From Rickettsiales bacterium (GTDB lineage Bacteria > Pseudomonadota > Alphaproteobacteria > UBA8366): a stretch of DNA of 44,729 nucleotides. The stretch covers positions 1 to 44,729 of the forward strand of contig PBOZ01000064.1 of the NCBI GenBank assembly GCA_002724555.1, given 5' to 3'. The notes beneath the pieces are model-generated. The model saw only the letters and a program-made list of their open reading frames with translations. It was not told the origin of the DNA and did not search any database. Position numbers and translations under genes: made by a program. Of this stretch, positions 8,495 to 17,058 are shown one piece after another. Every line of letters starts with the position of its first letter. Position 1 is the first letter of the stretch.

Positions 8495-9349
8495 ATGCCC
8501 CCACCCCGTCGCTCTATGCTGTTTGTTCCAGCCACACGGCCGGATCGATTTTCAAAAGCCATCGCCACCGGGACAGATATCGTAATTGTCGACTGGGAAG
8601 ATGCTGTGGCGGCCAACCTCAAAGCGGAAGCTCGAAAGTCAGTTGGTACATTTTTTAGCGACCCTACAGAACGGTCCCTTCTTAGATATCTTCGCATAAA
8701 CAGCCCACGGCTCGAAGAAGGATTGCGGGATCTCGAAGCACTCTTCGAGATGGAGACTTTACCGGATGGCATCATGATCCCCAAAGTCGAATCTCCAGAA
8801 GAAGTCCTATGGGTGTCGGAAATATTGACACCGTACCGGCCGAACATTGAGCTCTTTCCTGTGGTGGAGAATGCGAGAGGTGTCCGGGCATTGGCGGAAA
8901 TTGCCCTGGCATCTAACGCCACTACAGTAATTGGCTTTGGTGCCGTCGATCTTGTTGCTGAAACCGGGTCGGATCTGAGTTGGGATGCCTTGCTCTACAC
9001 GCGCTCGCAAGTTGTTCTTGCAGCGGCAGAAGCCGGCGTCGAATGCATGGATACGGTCTACATCGATATCGGCAACGAAGCTGGACTTAAAACTGAAGCA
9101 AAGAAAGCACGCTCAGTTGGCTTTACCGGAAAAGCGGCAATTCATCCATCCCAAATTGCAACCATCAATTTTGCTTTTAGTCCAACTAAAGACGAAGTTG
9201 ACTTCGCCCAAAAAGTTGTAGAGGCAACAACCGATGATTTTTCCGGTGCTGTACAAGTCGATGGCAAGATGATCGACGAGCCCGTCATCATTGCAGCTCG
9301 GCGAACTTTGGCTCGAGCGGAACGTATATCGTCTGCCGCGAGCAAATAG
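8495..9349 (+). CDS. CitE-like CoA-ester lyase (HpcH/HpaI family)
   Basis: This TIM-barrel lyase of the CitE/malyl-CoA lyase group cleaves or forms beta-hydroxyacyl-CoA thioesters. Numbering from the ATG at 8495 (284 residues), the CoA/substrate arginine is Arg67 in R-I-N-S-P, and the Mg ligands are Glu125 in V-V-E-N-A-R-G and Asp152 in G-A-V-D-L. The family motif I-H-P-S-Q-I is intact. A GAGGAT ribosome binding site overlaps the preceding stop and could also serve a GTG at 8492; an upstream in-frame ATG at 8381 would overlap the dehydrogenase by 100 bases and is rejected. With the MaoC hydratase two genes downstream, citramalyl-CoA or a similar ester is a reasonable guess. Confidence 0.9.
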   Translation: MPPPRRSMLFVPATRPDRFSKAIATGTDIVIVDWEDAVAANLKAEARKSVGTFFSDPTERSLLRYLRINSPRLEEGLRDLEALFEMETLPDGIMIPKVESPEEVLWVSEILTPYRPNIELFPVVENARGVRALAEIALASNATTVIGFGAVDLVAETGSDLSWDALLYTRSQVVLAAAEAGVECMDTVYIDIGNEAGLKTEAKKARSVGFTGKAAIHPSQIATINFAFSPTKDEVDFAQKVVEATTDDFSGAVQVDGKMIDEPVIIAARRTLARAERISSAASK

Positions 9350-9359
9350 GAACCTGGCT

Positions 9360-10766
9360 ATGCTCGAAGTGACCCGAGAGCTTGCACGGTTCGTAAACGA
9401 TCTAGAATTTGAAAACATCCCAACCGAAGTCATTGACCGAGCCAAGATACTAATGCGTGACTTCATTGGCATCGGCATTCGGGCCCGCCATGAAGCCGAT
9501 TCGACTTTGGCAATGATGAGAGCTACCGAAATTTTAGGCGCGGATGGCGGCGCATGTGGTGTTTTCGGCGATTCGCGATGGTTTTCTCCGGCCGCGGCTG
9601 CGCTTATAAATGGAGCCCTTGGCCACTCGCTAGATTTCGACGACACCCATGCTGAAGCAGCATTACACCCGAGTGCAGTAGTTATTCCCGCTGCATTTGC
9701 TGCGGCGCAGTTACCGGGCGCAAGTGGAAAAGAAGTTATCACTGCCATTGTCGCTGGTTACGAGGTTGTTTGCCGACTGGGACAAGCGGTAGGCCCCGAC
9801 GATCACTACAAACGTGGCTATCACCCAACAGCAACCTGTGGCGTATTCGGAGCAGCAGTGGCAGCCGGTAAAGTTATGGGATTAAGTGCCGAAGAAATTG
9901 AAAGTGCGCTTGGCATCGCATTGTCACAGGCCTCAGGAACCATGCAATTTGTTGAAAACGGTGCGTGGACCATGCGTTATCAAGTTGGTAATTCAGCTAA
10001 GAGCGGCCTTGTGGCCGCAAGTTTTGCGCGGGAAGGGTTTGTGGGCGCAACACATCCAATCGAAGGAAAGTATGGTTTCCTGAGGGCCTATGCCCCGTCT
10101 CCCAATGTGACAAAAGTTGTTGCCGCAGTCGGTACTATTTGGGAAACCATGAACATCGCAGTGAAGCCGTATCCTGGCTGTCGGCTCGCACATTCGGGCG
10201 TCGACGCTATTATTGAGATGAAACGCGAACACGGCTTCGAGCCTAAGGATATCGCATCCGTTGATATAGGATTGGTGGGGTTGGCCTATGACCTGACAGG
10301 TACACCGCAGGCCCAGAAAAGAACGCCAGACAACCTTGTGGACGCCCAATTCTCGATGCACTTTCAGGCTGCAATTGCTATACAGCATGGCCGAATCCAT
10401 TGGGACGATTTCAGTCGACTTTTACGTGATGAGACAACCTCGGCTCTAATGCGTAAAATCAACGTCACTCGTAGAACAGATATTACCGGTGATGACTGGT
10501 CTAAGTTTTGCGCAAACGTCAGCATTGACCTGAAGGATGGCCGCCAAATCACACGACAGATTCACCTCCCAAAAGGTGAGTTCGGTAACTTTCTAACCAA
10601 CTTCGAATTGCGTGCAAAGTTTCGCTCACTGGTAACTCCTTGTATCGGGTATGCAAGCGAGATTGCACTATGTGATTTAATTATGAATTTTGAAAACGAA
10701 ACAGTAGATAAGTTATTCCATGAAACATTACCAACACCGGGCATGGTGATGGCAGGAGAGGATTAG
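9360..10766 (+). CDS. MmgE/PrpD family protein
   Basis: The 468-residue product (ATG at 9360, AGGAA upstream) belongs to the MmgE/PrpD family, which includes 2-methylcitrate dehydratase and cis-aconitate decarboxylase. It has the hallmark G-H-S-L-D-F-D-D-T-H segment (about residues 82-91), the G-Y-E-V helix, and the K-P-Y-P-G-C-R-L-A-H-S-G motif before the second domain. It sits between a CitE-like lyase and a MaoC hydratase with 10 and 1 base gaps, so it is translated as part of the same message. A role in dehydrating or isomerising a tricarboxylate-like or branched diacid intermediate fits, and homologues occur in itaconate gene clusters. The reaction cannot be specified. Confidence 0.9.
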   Translation: MLEVTRELARFVNDLEFENIPTEVIDRAKILMRDFIGIGIRARHEADSTLAMMRATEILGADGGACGVFGDSRWFSPAAAALINGALGHSLDFDDTHAEAALHPSAVVIPAAFAAAQLPGASGKEVITAIVAGYEVVCRLGQAVGPDDHYKRGYHPTATCGVFGAAVAAGKVMGLSAEEIESALGIALSQASGTMQFVENGAWTMRYQVGNSAKSGLVAASFAREGFVGATHPIEGKYGFLRAYAPSPNVTKVVAAVGTIWETMNIAVKPYPGCRLAHSGVDAIIEMKREHGFEPKDIASVDIGLVGLAYDLTGTPQAQKRTPDNLVDAQFSMHFQAAIAIQHGRIHWDDFSRLLRDETTSALMRKINVTRRTDITGDDWSKFCANVSIDLKDGRQITRQIHLPKGEFGNFLTNFELRAKFRSLVTPCIGYASEIALCDLIMNFENETVDKLFHETLPTPGMVMAGED

Positions 10767-10767
10767 A

Positions 10768-11295
10768 ATGAGTTTTGGAAGCCGGGAGGTTGAACCCAAA
10801 CGTTATCGCGAAGACATTGGGCGTTATTATGAAGATTTTGATATAGGCGCGATCTACGAGCATCGCCCTGGGCGCACAATCAATGAAGCGGATAACTCTT
10901 GGTTCACCTTATTGACTATGAATACGCATCCGCTGCACTTCGACACCGAGTATGCATCACATAGTGAGTTTGGGAAGCCATTGGTGAATTCCTGCCTCAC
11001 TCTTTCCATGGTAGCCGGGATGTCCGTTAGTGATACCAGCCAAAAGGCTATCGCTAATCTCGGCTGGACTGATATCAAGATGCCTCATCCCGTTTTCGTG
11101 GGCGACACGCTTTATGCTGAATCAGAAGTACTTGATAAGCGCGAATCTAGCTCCCGCCCAACGCAGGGGATAATCTCGGTTCGAACGCTTGGTAAGAACC
11201 AAGACGGCATTGTTATTATGAGTTATGACCGTAGCTTTTTAGTTCCCAAACGCGGCTATGGTGTCGAAGATAAGATCCAAAATACCGCTGAATAG
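10768..11295 (+). CDS. MaoC family (hotdog) hydratase, possibly itaconyl/mesaconyl-CoA hydratase-like
   Basis: The 175-residue protein has a single MaoC hotdog domain. The active-site helix reads N-T-H-P-L-H-F-D where R-hydratases have D-x-N-P-x-H, a variant I associate with MaoC proteins encoded beside CitE-like lyases. N-L-G-W and the H-P-V-F-V-G-D-T-L strand are also seen in that group. It starts one base after the PrpD gene, and the next lyase gene begins directly at its stop codon. Established precedent: itaconyl-CoA hydratase followed by citramalyl-CoA lyase in itaconate catabolism. Assignment to that particular reaction is inference from neighbourhood. Confidence 0.88.
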   Translation: MSFGSREVEPKRYREDIGRYYEDFDIGAIYEHRPGRTINEADNSWFTLLTMNTHPLHFDTEYASHSEFGKPLVNSCLTLSMVAGMSVSDTSQKAIANLGWTDIKMPHPVFVGDTLYAESEVLDKRESSSRPTQGIISVRTLGKNQDGIVIMSYDRSFLVPKRGYGVEDKIQNTAE

Positions 11296-12168
11296 GTGAA
11301 CCGGAAGAAGATCGTGAACCACAAAAGCCGAAACCGCCGCAGCATTATCTTTTATTCCGCCCTGGAACCTAAAAACTGGGACAACGGTGTAAAATCTGGC
11401 GCCGATATGTTTTGTCTCGATATGGAAGATAGCACCTCCGCCGATCGCAAAGATGAGGCGCGAAAAGTTTGTCTTCCCCTTTTCCAACGAAACGTGGGTC
11501 GGCCAGCTGTTCGATTGGTTCGAATAAATTCACCCCGTTCGGACGAAGGCATACGGGATATTTTAGCGATTAGACAATTGGAAGCCGCACCCGACGGAGT
11601 GGTAATCCCAAAAGTGACAAGCGCGAACGAAGTTCAATGGGTCTCAGACATCCTTGCACCCCATCACCCAGACCTTGAACTAGTCGTTTTAATCGAAAAT
11701 CAAAAAGGCCTAGAGAATGCGCGGGCTATCGCCAAGGCCGCGCCACAAGTCTCAACCTTGTTTCTCGGATATGCTGATTTTAGCGGAGAGATCGGATCAG
11801 ATTTCAGTCTGAACTCACTACAGCACATGCGGAGCCGCATTGTCATGGCAGCCTCAGAGGCTGGTATCGATGCAATGGATGGCCCCTTCTTTGATCCGAC
11901 GGATATCGAAGGGCTTATCGAGGAGACAAAAACCGTCGCCGCTATGGGTTTTACGGGTAAAGCCTCCTACGACGCAGTCCAAATTCAATACATCCACGAC
12001 ATTTTTACGCCAAGCGCAAGAGAGATCGATCACGCCCAACGTCTGGTCGCCGCTATTGCCGCAAGCTCGACCGGTCAGACGCGTGTCGACGGTGTCTCGG
12101 TCAATCGCGCCAATCTCAAAACTGCACATAGAACACTCGAATTAGCAGAACGCAGAGGCGTTCTTTAA
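11296..12168 (+). CDS. second CitE-like CoA-ester lyase (HpcH/HpaI family)
   Basis: This 290-residue protein is a paralogue of the lyase at 8495. It keeps the catalytic framework: Arg76 in R-I-N-S-P, Glu134 in I-E-N-Q-K-G and Asp161 in G-Y-A-D-F. The second lyase motif is changed, however: the place of I-H-P-S-Q-I reads S-Y-D-A-V-Q-I, so the CoA-side pocket may differ. The GTG at 11296 abuts the MaoC stop but lacks a ribosome binding site; a GTG at 11314 with GGAAG about 8 bases upstream gives a start seven codons later and may be the true one. Two lyases in one operon suggest two cleavage steps or two stereoisomers. Confidence 0.88.
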   Translation: MNRKKIVNHKSRNRRSIIFYSALEPKNWDNGVKSGADMFCLDMEDSTSADRKDEARKVCLPLFQRNVGRPAVRLVRINSPRSDEGIRDILAIRQLEAAPDGVVIPKVTSANEVQWVSDILAPHHPDLELVVLIENQKGLENARAIAKAAPQVSTLFLGYADFSGEIGSDFSLNSLQHMRSRIVMAASEAGIDAMDGPFFDPTDIEGLIEETKTVAAMGFTGKASYDAVQIQYIHDIFTPSAREIDHAQRLVAAIAASSTGQTRVDGVSVNRANLKTAHRTLELAERRGVL

Positions 12169-12190
12169 ATCTCAAGACAGGAGAATTCAC

Positions 12191-13351
12191 ATGCCCGATT
12201 CTGCCATGGTTGAAGAACAGGAAACCTTAATTCTTCAAACACTTGAACAATTTCTGGAACGCGATGTGCGTCCACATGTCATGGAGCTGGAGCACAACGA
12301 TATCTGGCCAGAAGAGATCGTCTATAAGATGGCTGAATTAGGACTCTTCGGTGCAATCATAGATGAAGAGTATGGGGGGCTCGGCTTACCCTGTTCAACC
12401 TACGCAAAAATTTGCGAAAAGGTGGCCCACACCTGGATGTCGCTTGCTGGCATCTTTAACTCTCACCTTATCATGTCAGCAGCAGTACAACGGTTTGGCA
12501 CAGATGCACAAAAAAAGAAGTGGCTGCCAAAATTCGCAACAGGTGAGCTGCGGGGCGGCATCGCGCTTACCGAACCAAATTGCGGCACTGACTTGCAATC
12601 GATACGCACACGAGCCGCTAAAGATGGTGACGACTATATTATAAACGGGACAAAAACTTGGATATCGAACGGTATCCATTCTCATGTCATGGCAATTCTG
12701 ACGAAGACGGATTGGGAGGTCGAACCACGGCACCGGGGTATCAGCCTCTTCCTTGTCGAGAAAGGCAAAGGCTTTCGCGCTTCTCGCAAACTGGAGAAGC
12801 TGGGTTATAAGGGTATCGACTCCGCTGAGTTAATGTTAGAAGACTGCCGCGTACCTGCAGACCAGTTAATCGGAGAGCATCCTGGGAATGGCTTTAAACA
12901 GATCATGGGTGGACTTGAGCTCGGACGAATTAATGTGGCTGCCCGAGGCTGTGGCGTTGCAAGTGCATCTCTCGATGAGGCGGTGAAATACTCACAGCAA
13001 CGTGAAACATTTGGCCAACCTATCGCCAATCATCAAGCTATTCAGTTAAAACTTGCGGATATGGTCACCAAGGTCGAAGCAGCCCGTTTGTTGACCTATC
13101 GGGCGGCCGATGCCTACGACCGCGGGGAGCGTTGCGACATGGAAGCCGGAATGGCCAAGCTCTTTGCAACTGAAGCTGCAATTGATAATTCAATGGAGGC
13201 AATGCGGGTGCACGGCGGTTACGGATACTCAAAAGAGTTTCCGGTCGAACGCTTCTACCGCGACGCCCCACTGCTAACCATCGGTGAGGGTACAAACGAA
13301 CTACAAAGAATAATAATTGCCAAACAGTTGATTCAGCGAAATCCGATCTAG
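12191..13351 (+). CDS. acyl-CoA dehydrogenase
   Basis: The 386-residue product is a canonical acyl-CoA dehydrogenase that oxidises an acyl-CoA to the 2-enoyl-CoA with FAD. It has D-E-E-Y-G-G-L-G-L, A-L-T-E-P-N-C-G-T-D, W-I-S-N-G, the R-V-H-G-G-Y-G-Y helix and, unlike the first dehydrogenase of the operon, an intact C-terminal base Glu366 in G-E-G-T-N-E-L-Q-R. A CAGGAGA ribosome binding site precedes the ATG by about 7 bases. It lies 22 bases behind the second CitE-like lyase and 100 bases ahead of the CaiB gene. The substrate may be a methyl-branched or dicarboxylic thioester such as methylsuccinyl-CoA; this is inferred from neighbours only. Confidence 0.93.
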   Translation: MPDSAMVEEQETLILQTLEQFLERDVRPHVMELEHNDIWPEEIVYKMAELGLFGAIIDEEYGGLGLPCSTYAKICEKVAHTWMSLAGIFNSHLIMSAAVQRFGTDAQKKKWLPKFATGELRGGIALTEPNCGTDLQSIRTRAAKDGDDYIINGTKTWISNGIHSHVMAILTKTDWEVEPRHRGISLFLVEKGKGFRASRKLEKLGYKGIDSAELMLEDCRVPADQLIGEHPGNGFKQIMGGLELGRINVAARGCGVASASLDEAVKYSQQRETFGQPIANHQAIQLKLADMVTKVEAARLLTYRAADAYDRGERCDMEAGMAKLFATEAAIDNSMEAMRVHGGYGYSKEFPVERFYRDAPLLTIGEGTNELQRIIIAKQLIQRNPI

Positions 13352-13451
13352 TTCAGCTACATGCTGATTAAGTTCGTAACATCTCGAGTGCAATGGCGCC
13401 TTATTAGACCGGCCCAACGAGCAATACCTCAAAGGGCCAAGGGAAAACCAA

Positions 13452-14651
13452 ATGTTGCCGCTTGACGGTTGCCGAATCCTTGCTGTGGAGCAATACGGCG
13501 CGGGCCCATGGGGTACCCAATATCTCGCTGATCTAGGCGCCGAGGTGATAAAAATAGAAAACCCAAAAGATGGAGGCGATATGGCGCGACCGCTCGGACC
13601 ATTTTTTGTGAACGATGGAAGTGGCAGCGCCGATTCACAATTTTTCCAAAGCTTCAATCGCAACAAGAAAAGCTTAACGCTCGATTTGCAGCACGAAAAA
13701 GGTCAAACACTTTTCCATGAATTGGTAAAGACTGCTGATGCAATTACTTGCAATTTAAGAGGCGATGTTCCAGCGAAATTGGGACTCACATATGAAACGC
13801 TGGGACAATTAAACGAGAAAATCGTCTGCTGCCATCTGACAGCCTATGGCCGCGAAGGTGAACGCGCAAAATGGCCTGGTTATGACTATCTCATGCAGGC
13901 CGAAACAGGCTGGTTTTCACTAACAGGTGAACCTGATACGCCCCCAACGCGTTTTGGCCTTTCAGTTGTCGATTTGATGACCGGTCTATTGCAAGCCTAT
14001 GCAACAACTGCTGCTATCCTTGGCGCGCGCAATCAAGGGAAAGGCCGTGACATTGACGTCAGTCTATTTGACCTTGCACTTTCAAACCTCTCATATCCAG
14101 CGACTTGGTTTCTTAATAGTGACCATAAACAGGGGCGCGAGGCCCGTTCCGGCCACCCGTCTTTGACACCGTGCGGCTCGCAAAAAACCCAAGACGGCTG
14201 GATATTTATCATGTGTAATAAGGAGAAATTTTGGCCAGTCCTCTGTGACATGATTGACCGCCCGGAATGGGGACGAGATCCAAAATATATCACGTTTAAA
14301 GAGCGGTTAGAGAAGCGAACGGAAATTACAGAGATGCTCGACGAAGCACTTTCCGAGAAGACCACCGATGAATGGCTCAAGCTATTCGCAGGCAAAGTAC
14401 CATCCGCGCCCATTCTAGATATCCAACAAGCCCTTCAGAATCCTTTCGTAACCCAGAACGAAAAAATCCAAGATCTCGTTCACCAAACTGGAAACCCATT
14501 CCGTCTTGTCGCCCCACCGATTAAATGCCCCGGAGATCCCACTCCGGCTAACCCAGCGCCAGAGCTCGGACAACATACTGATAAGCTTCTCTTGGAGATT
14601 GGCCTAGAAGCAGTTGAAGTCGAACAATTACGTGCGCTAGGGGTGATTTGA
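13452..14651 (+). CDS. CaiB/BaiF-type (family III) CoA-transferase of the operon
   Basis: This 399-residue family III CoA-transferase very likely activates the operon's acid substrate. Diagnostic segments are Q-Y-G-A-G-P near the N-terminus, G-A-E-V-I-K-I-E, N-R-N-K-K-S-L and S-L-T-G-E-P-D; the predicted nucleophile is Asp174 in S-V-V-D-L-M-T-G. The 100-base gap before it could hold an internal promoter, but none is obvious. Its stop codon overlaps the start of the GntR gene (TGATG), which indicates translational coupling. In Pseudomonas aeruginosa the itaconate CoA-transferase is of this same family, which supports but does not prove a parallel role. Confidence 0.93.
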   Translation: MLPLDGCRILAVEQYGAGPWGTQYLADLGAEVIKIENPKDGGDMARPLGPFFVNDGSGSADSQFFQSFNRNKKSLTLDLQHEKGQTLFHELVKTADAITCNLRGDVPAKLGLTYETLGQLNEKIVCCHLTAYGREGERAKWPGYDYLMQAETGWFSLTGEPDTPPTRFGLSVVDLMTGLLQAYATTAAILGARNQGKGRDIDVSLFDLALSNLSYPATWFLNSDHKQGREARSGHPSLTPCGSQKTQDGWIFIMCNKEKFWPVLCDMIDRPEWGRDPKYITFKERLEKRTEITEMLDEALSEKTTDEWLKLFAGKVPSAPILDIQQALQNPFVTQNEKIQDLVHQTGNPFRLVAPPIKCPGDPTPANPAPELGQHTDKLLLEIGLEAVEVEQLRALGVI

Positions 14652-15412
14652 TGGTCACCAGTTCTCTTAGCACAAATACGGGTGAGCCTCGATATATGGC
14701 TCTGGCGCGACGTCTTGCAAACGACATCCGAAAAGGAAAATATCCAATTAATTCCCTTCTTCCGACAGAAGCCGAACTAACAAGCAAATATAGTATTAGC
14801 CGTTTCACCGTTCGCGAAGCCATTCGACAATTGCAATCGCAAGGCCTTGTCATACGCCGCCAGGGAGTGGGCACCCGTGTCCTGGCCGATTACCCCGTGC
14901 GCAACTACATGCAGGCACGCAACACAGTTGAAGAAGTTCTCCAGTATGGTGTCCAATCTCTCCTAAAGGAAATGGAGATGTCGGAAATTAAAGCGGACGC
15001 AATTTTGGCTGAAAAGCTCGGCTGCCCTTACGGCGAGTCATTCCTGAAAATTGCAGGCTTACGAATGCCCGTCGATGACCCAAATGGCCCGCCCGTTTGT
15101 TGGACGGAAATCTTCGTACTTTCAGAATTTTCTGGTATCCAGGATAGTGTCGGCCGTGGAAGCGTCTTGATCGCAAATTTAATTGAAGAAAAATACGGGC
15201 AACGAGCGATGGAAATTCGGCAAGATATTACAGCGGTTACATTGCCGAATGATATTGCAGGGAAACTTGGCCTGCCATCAGGTAGCCCAGGCTTACTTGT
15301 AAGGCGTTGGTATAGGGGTGCTGACGACAAGGCTTTCGAAATTACAATTAGCCTTCATCCCGGCGAGAGTTTCAGCTACACGATGCGAATGAGCCGTAAT
15401 GCAGAGGTATAG
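14651..15412 (+). CDS. GntR family transcriptional regulator with UTRA ligand domain (HutC type)
   Basis: The 253-residue protein has an N-terminal winged helix-turn-helix (about residues 12-78), with L-P-T-E-A-E-L and S-R-F-T-V-R-E-A-I as the recognition-helix region, followed by a UTRA effector domain ending in S-F-S-Y-T-M. HutC-type regulators usually repress neighbouring catabolic genes until a pathway metabolite binds. The ATG at 14651 overlaps the CaiB stop as TGATG; an in-frame TTG just before it is not needed. As the last catabolic gene of the operon it probably autoregulates the unit through the promoter near 6250. I did not find a clear operator palindrome there. Confidence 0.92.
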   Translation: MVTSSLSTNTGEPRYMALARRLANDIRKGKYPINSLLPTEAELTSKYSISRFTVREAIRQLQSQGLVIRRQGVGTRVLADYPVRNYMQARNTVEEVLQYGVQSLLKEMEMSEIKADAILAEKLGCPYGESFLKIAGLRMPVDDPNGPPVCWTEIFVLSEFSGIQDSVGRGSVLIANLIEEKYGQRAMEIRQDITAVTLPNDIAGKLGLPSGSPGLLVRRWYRGADDKAFEITISLHPGESFSYTMRMSRNAEV

Positions 15413-15456
15413 CGCGACTAAAACGCGCTGAATAACGTGTTATAGGATCCCCCAAA

Positions 15457-15807
15457 ATGATTGTTATTTATGGCCTCAAGAACTGCGACACATGCCGTAA
15501 GGCGCTAAAATGGCTGAAAAGCGAGGGAATTGAATACGAATTCAAAGACATTCGCACCGATAATTTTACTGACCGACAGCTAGACAACTGGATCAAAGCA
15601 ACGGGATGGGAGACGTTGTTAAACCGGCGCGGCACAACATGGCGCAAATTATCTGATGCCGAGAAAGACAGCGTGAACGAAGAAGCAGCCAAAAGCTTAA
15701 TGCGCAATCAGCCCGCACTCATCAAACGACCAGTCTTCGAGACTAAAACCGGTATTATCGTTGGTTTTAAGCAAACGGAAATGGAAGCCGTTAAAGCCTC
15801 CATCTAA
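15457..15807 (+). CDS. ArsC/Spx-like thioredoxin-fold protein (YffB type)
   Basis: The 116-residue protein has the arsenate-reductase/Spx fold, with a redox-type C-D-T-C motif at residues 10-13 in G-L-K-N-C-D-T-C-R-K and a terminal V-G-F-K-Q-T-E-M. Members are often named arsenate reductase, but the YffB-like branch has no proven arsenate activity and may bind glutathione. It begins 44 bases behind the GntR gene and ends 5 bases from the convergent ketopantoate-reductase-like gene, with no room for a separate terminator. It is likely a housekeeping gene downstream of the catabolic operon. No other arsenic-resistance gene is present. Confidence 0.88.
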   Translation: MIVIYGLKNCDTCRKALKWLKSEGIEYEFKDIRTDNFTDRQLDNWIKATGWETLLNRRGTTWRKLSDAEKDSVNEEAAKSLMRNQPALIKRPVFETKTGIIVGFKQTEMEAVKASI

Positions 15808-15812
15808 TTCCC

Positions 15813-16883
15813 TCACCCAGCCTTAGAGCGGTTACGCTCAAGCCATCCATCAACCATTTTTACGGTTTCATCGACTGTGTCAAGCTGCATGCCATTTGCA
15901 GCCGCAATAGTCTTAACCAGACAGTCTGCACGCTCTATATTTTGTGCTCCGGCGAGAAGCGCGCGAGCCGCAGAAGATGGTTTTGCCAATCCATTCGCCG
16001 CATTTGCATATTTTTCAAACGGCACCAAGTCCTCCATGTCGGCGCCCATTTTACCACAAACCTGTTTGACGAACTCATAAACCTTTGCGGACATCTCCAT
16101 ATCAGAATGGACTGAATCGCGAATAGACCGCATATCGTGTTGCTGCACGCAGCGATAGTTACCAGTCAACAACATAGCCCACTTTGCAAGTGGCACGAAA
16201 ACGGAATCATGAACCTTCAGTTTAACGGGAAGCTCAACTTTGCCGTCGCCCGTATCAAAGCGAATTGCCTCGATATCTGCCTGCATCTGCGAGAGAATTT
16301 TCGTGTCTTCATCGGACTGGAAACGAGCTGCCTTAAAGTTCGTTGGCAATGCAACCTGCAAGACGTTCAAAGGTTCCTCTGGCGGGCGGAATGCCTGTGG
16401 ATCTGGGCTGCAAAGCGTGATGTTATTCGGCTCCACACTATCCCAAACGTTCGGATCCGTGTAGCACTTGGTCAGCATCGATATGTCCAGTTCCGGTATA
16501 CGTGCCAGATAGGGAAGCGGCGGCATGTTCATAATCGACATGCAAGGCTTACCCGACTTGCCGACGCGATCTAAAAGTTCGCATACGCCGGGCGAACGGT
16601 ATTGGGGTTCCTGCATTGCCAATACCACAAGATCGTATTGCGAGGGGTCCGCGTCATTAGTGCCACCTGCGGATAAAGCGCCCGGACAATCATTCGAATT
16701 GATTTCGATCAAATCATCACGACCTCGAACAGGCATGCGGACGATTGCACCATCTTTATTAAAGAGTTCCGCCTCTTCCGGCAGGCACACGAGGCGAACT
16801 GAATGTCCGGCCAAAACCAATTTAATAGCAAGTAGTGAGCCGTATGAAGCTCCCATAATTAAGGTGTTATATTTTGTTCCCAT
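15813..16883 (-). CDS. ketopantoate reductase-like NAD(P)-dependent oxidoreductase
   Basis: The 356-residue protein resembles the ApbA/PanE fold: an N-terminal Rossmann domain and an all-helical C-terminal domain. The dinucleotide loop reads G-A-S-Y-G-S rather than the standard G-x-G-x-x-G, followed by L-A-G-H-S-V-R-L-V and a D-L-V-V-L-A-M-Q strand. It is longer than typical PanE (about 300 residues), so it is probably a paralogue acting on another 2-oxoacid. The ATG at 16883 has a strong GGGGGAGG upstream; the longer reading from 16898 would place its start inside that region. It follows the CmcJ-like gene on the same strand after 175 bases. Confidence 0.75.
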   Translation of the reverse strand: MGTKYNTLIMGASYGSLLAIKLVLAGHSVRLVCLPEEAELFNKDGAIVRMPVRGRDDLIEINSNDCPGALSAGGTNDADPSQYDLVVLAMQEPQYRSPGVCELLDRVGKSGKPCMSIMNMPPLPYLARIPELDISMLTKCYTDPNVWDSVEPNNITLCSPDPQAFRPPEEPLNVLQVALPTNFKAARFQSDEDTKILSQMQADIEAIRFDTGDGKVELPVKLKVHDSVFVPLAKWAMLLTGNYRCVQQHDMRSIRDSVHSDMEMSAKVYEFVKQVCGKMGADMEDLVPFEKYANAANGLAKPSSAARALLAGAQNIERADCLVKTIAAANGMQLDTVDETVKMVDGWLERNRSKAG

Positions 16884-17058
16884 AAATTCCTCCCCCATTC
16901 CCCAAGCTTGTTTGATTTGGCCAGTGACTTTTGACGCCTTTGCCTAGCGCTTTGTTCGAGAATGTGCCCGTTTTAGGGACGTTTGGTCAAGTTCTGGTCA
17001 GCAAAATCCCTTTACAAAAGCGGACCCTTCGGATGAGAGACCTCTCCCAGTTTTGTTT

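Noticed and set aside
15457-15807. Arsenic resistance locus
   Set aside because: The ArsC-fold gene has a C-D-T-C motif of the YffB/Spx-like branch and no ArsR, ArsB or Acr3 gene is nearby.
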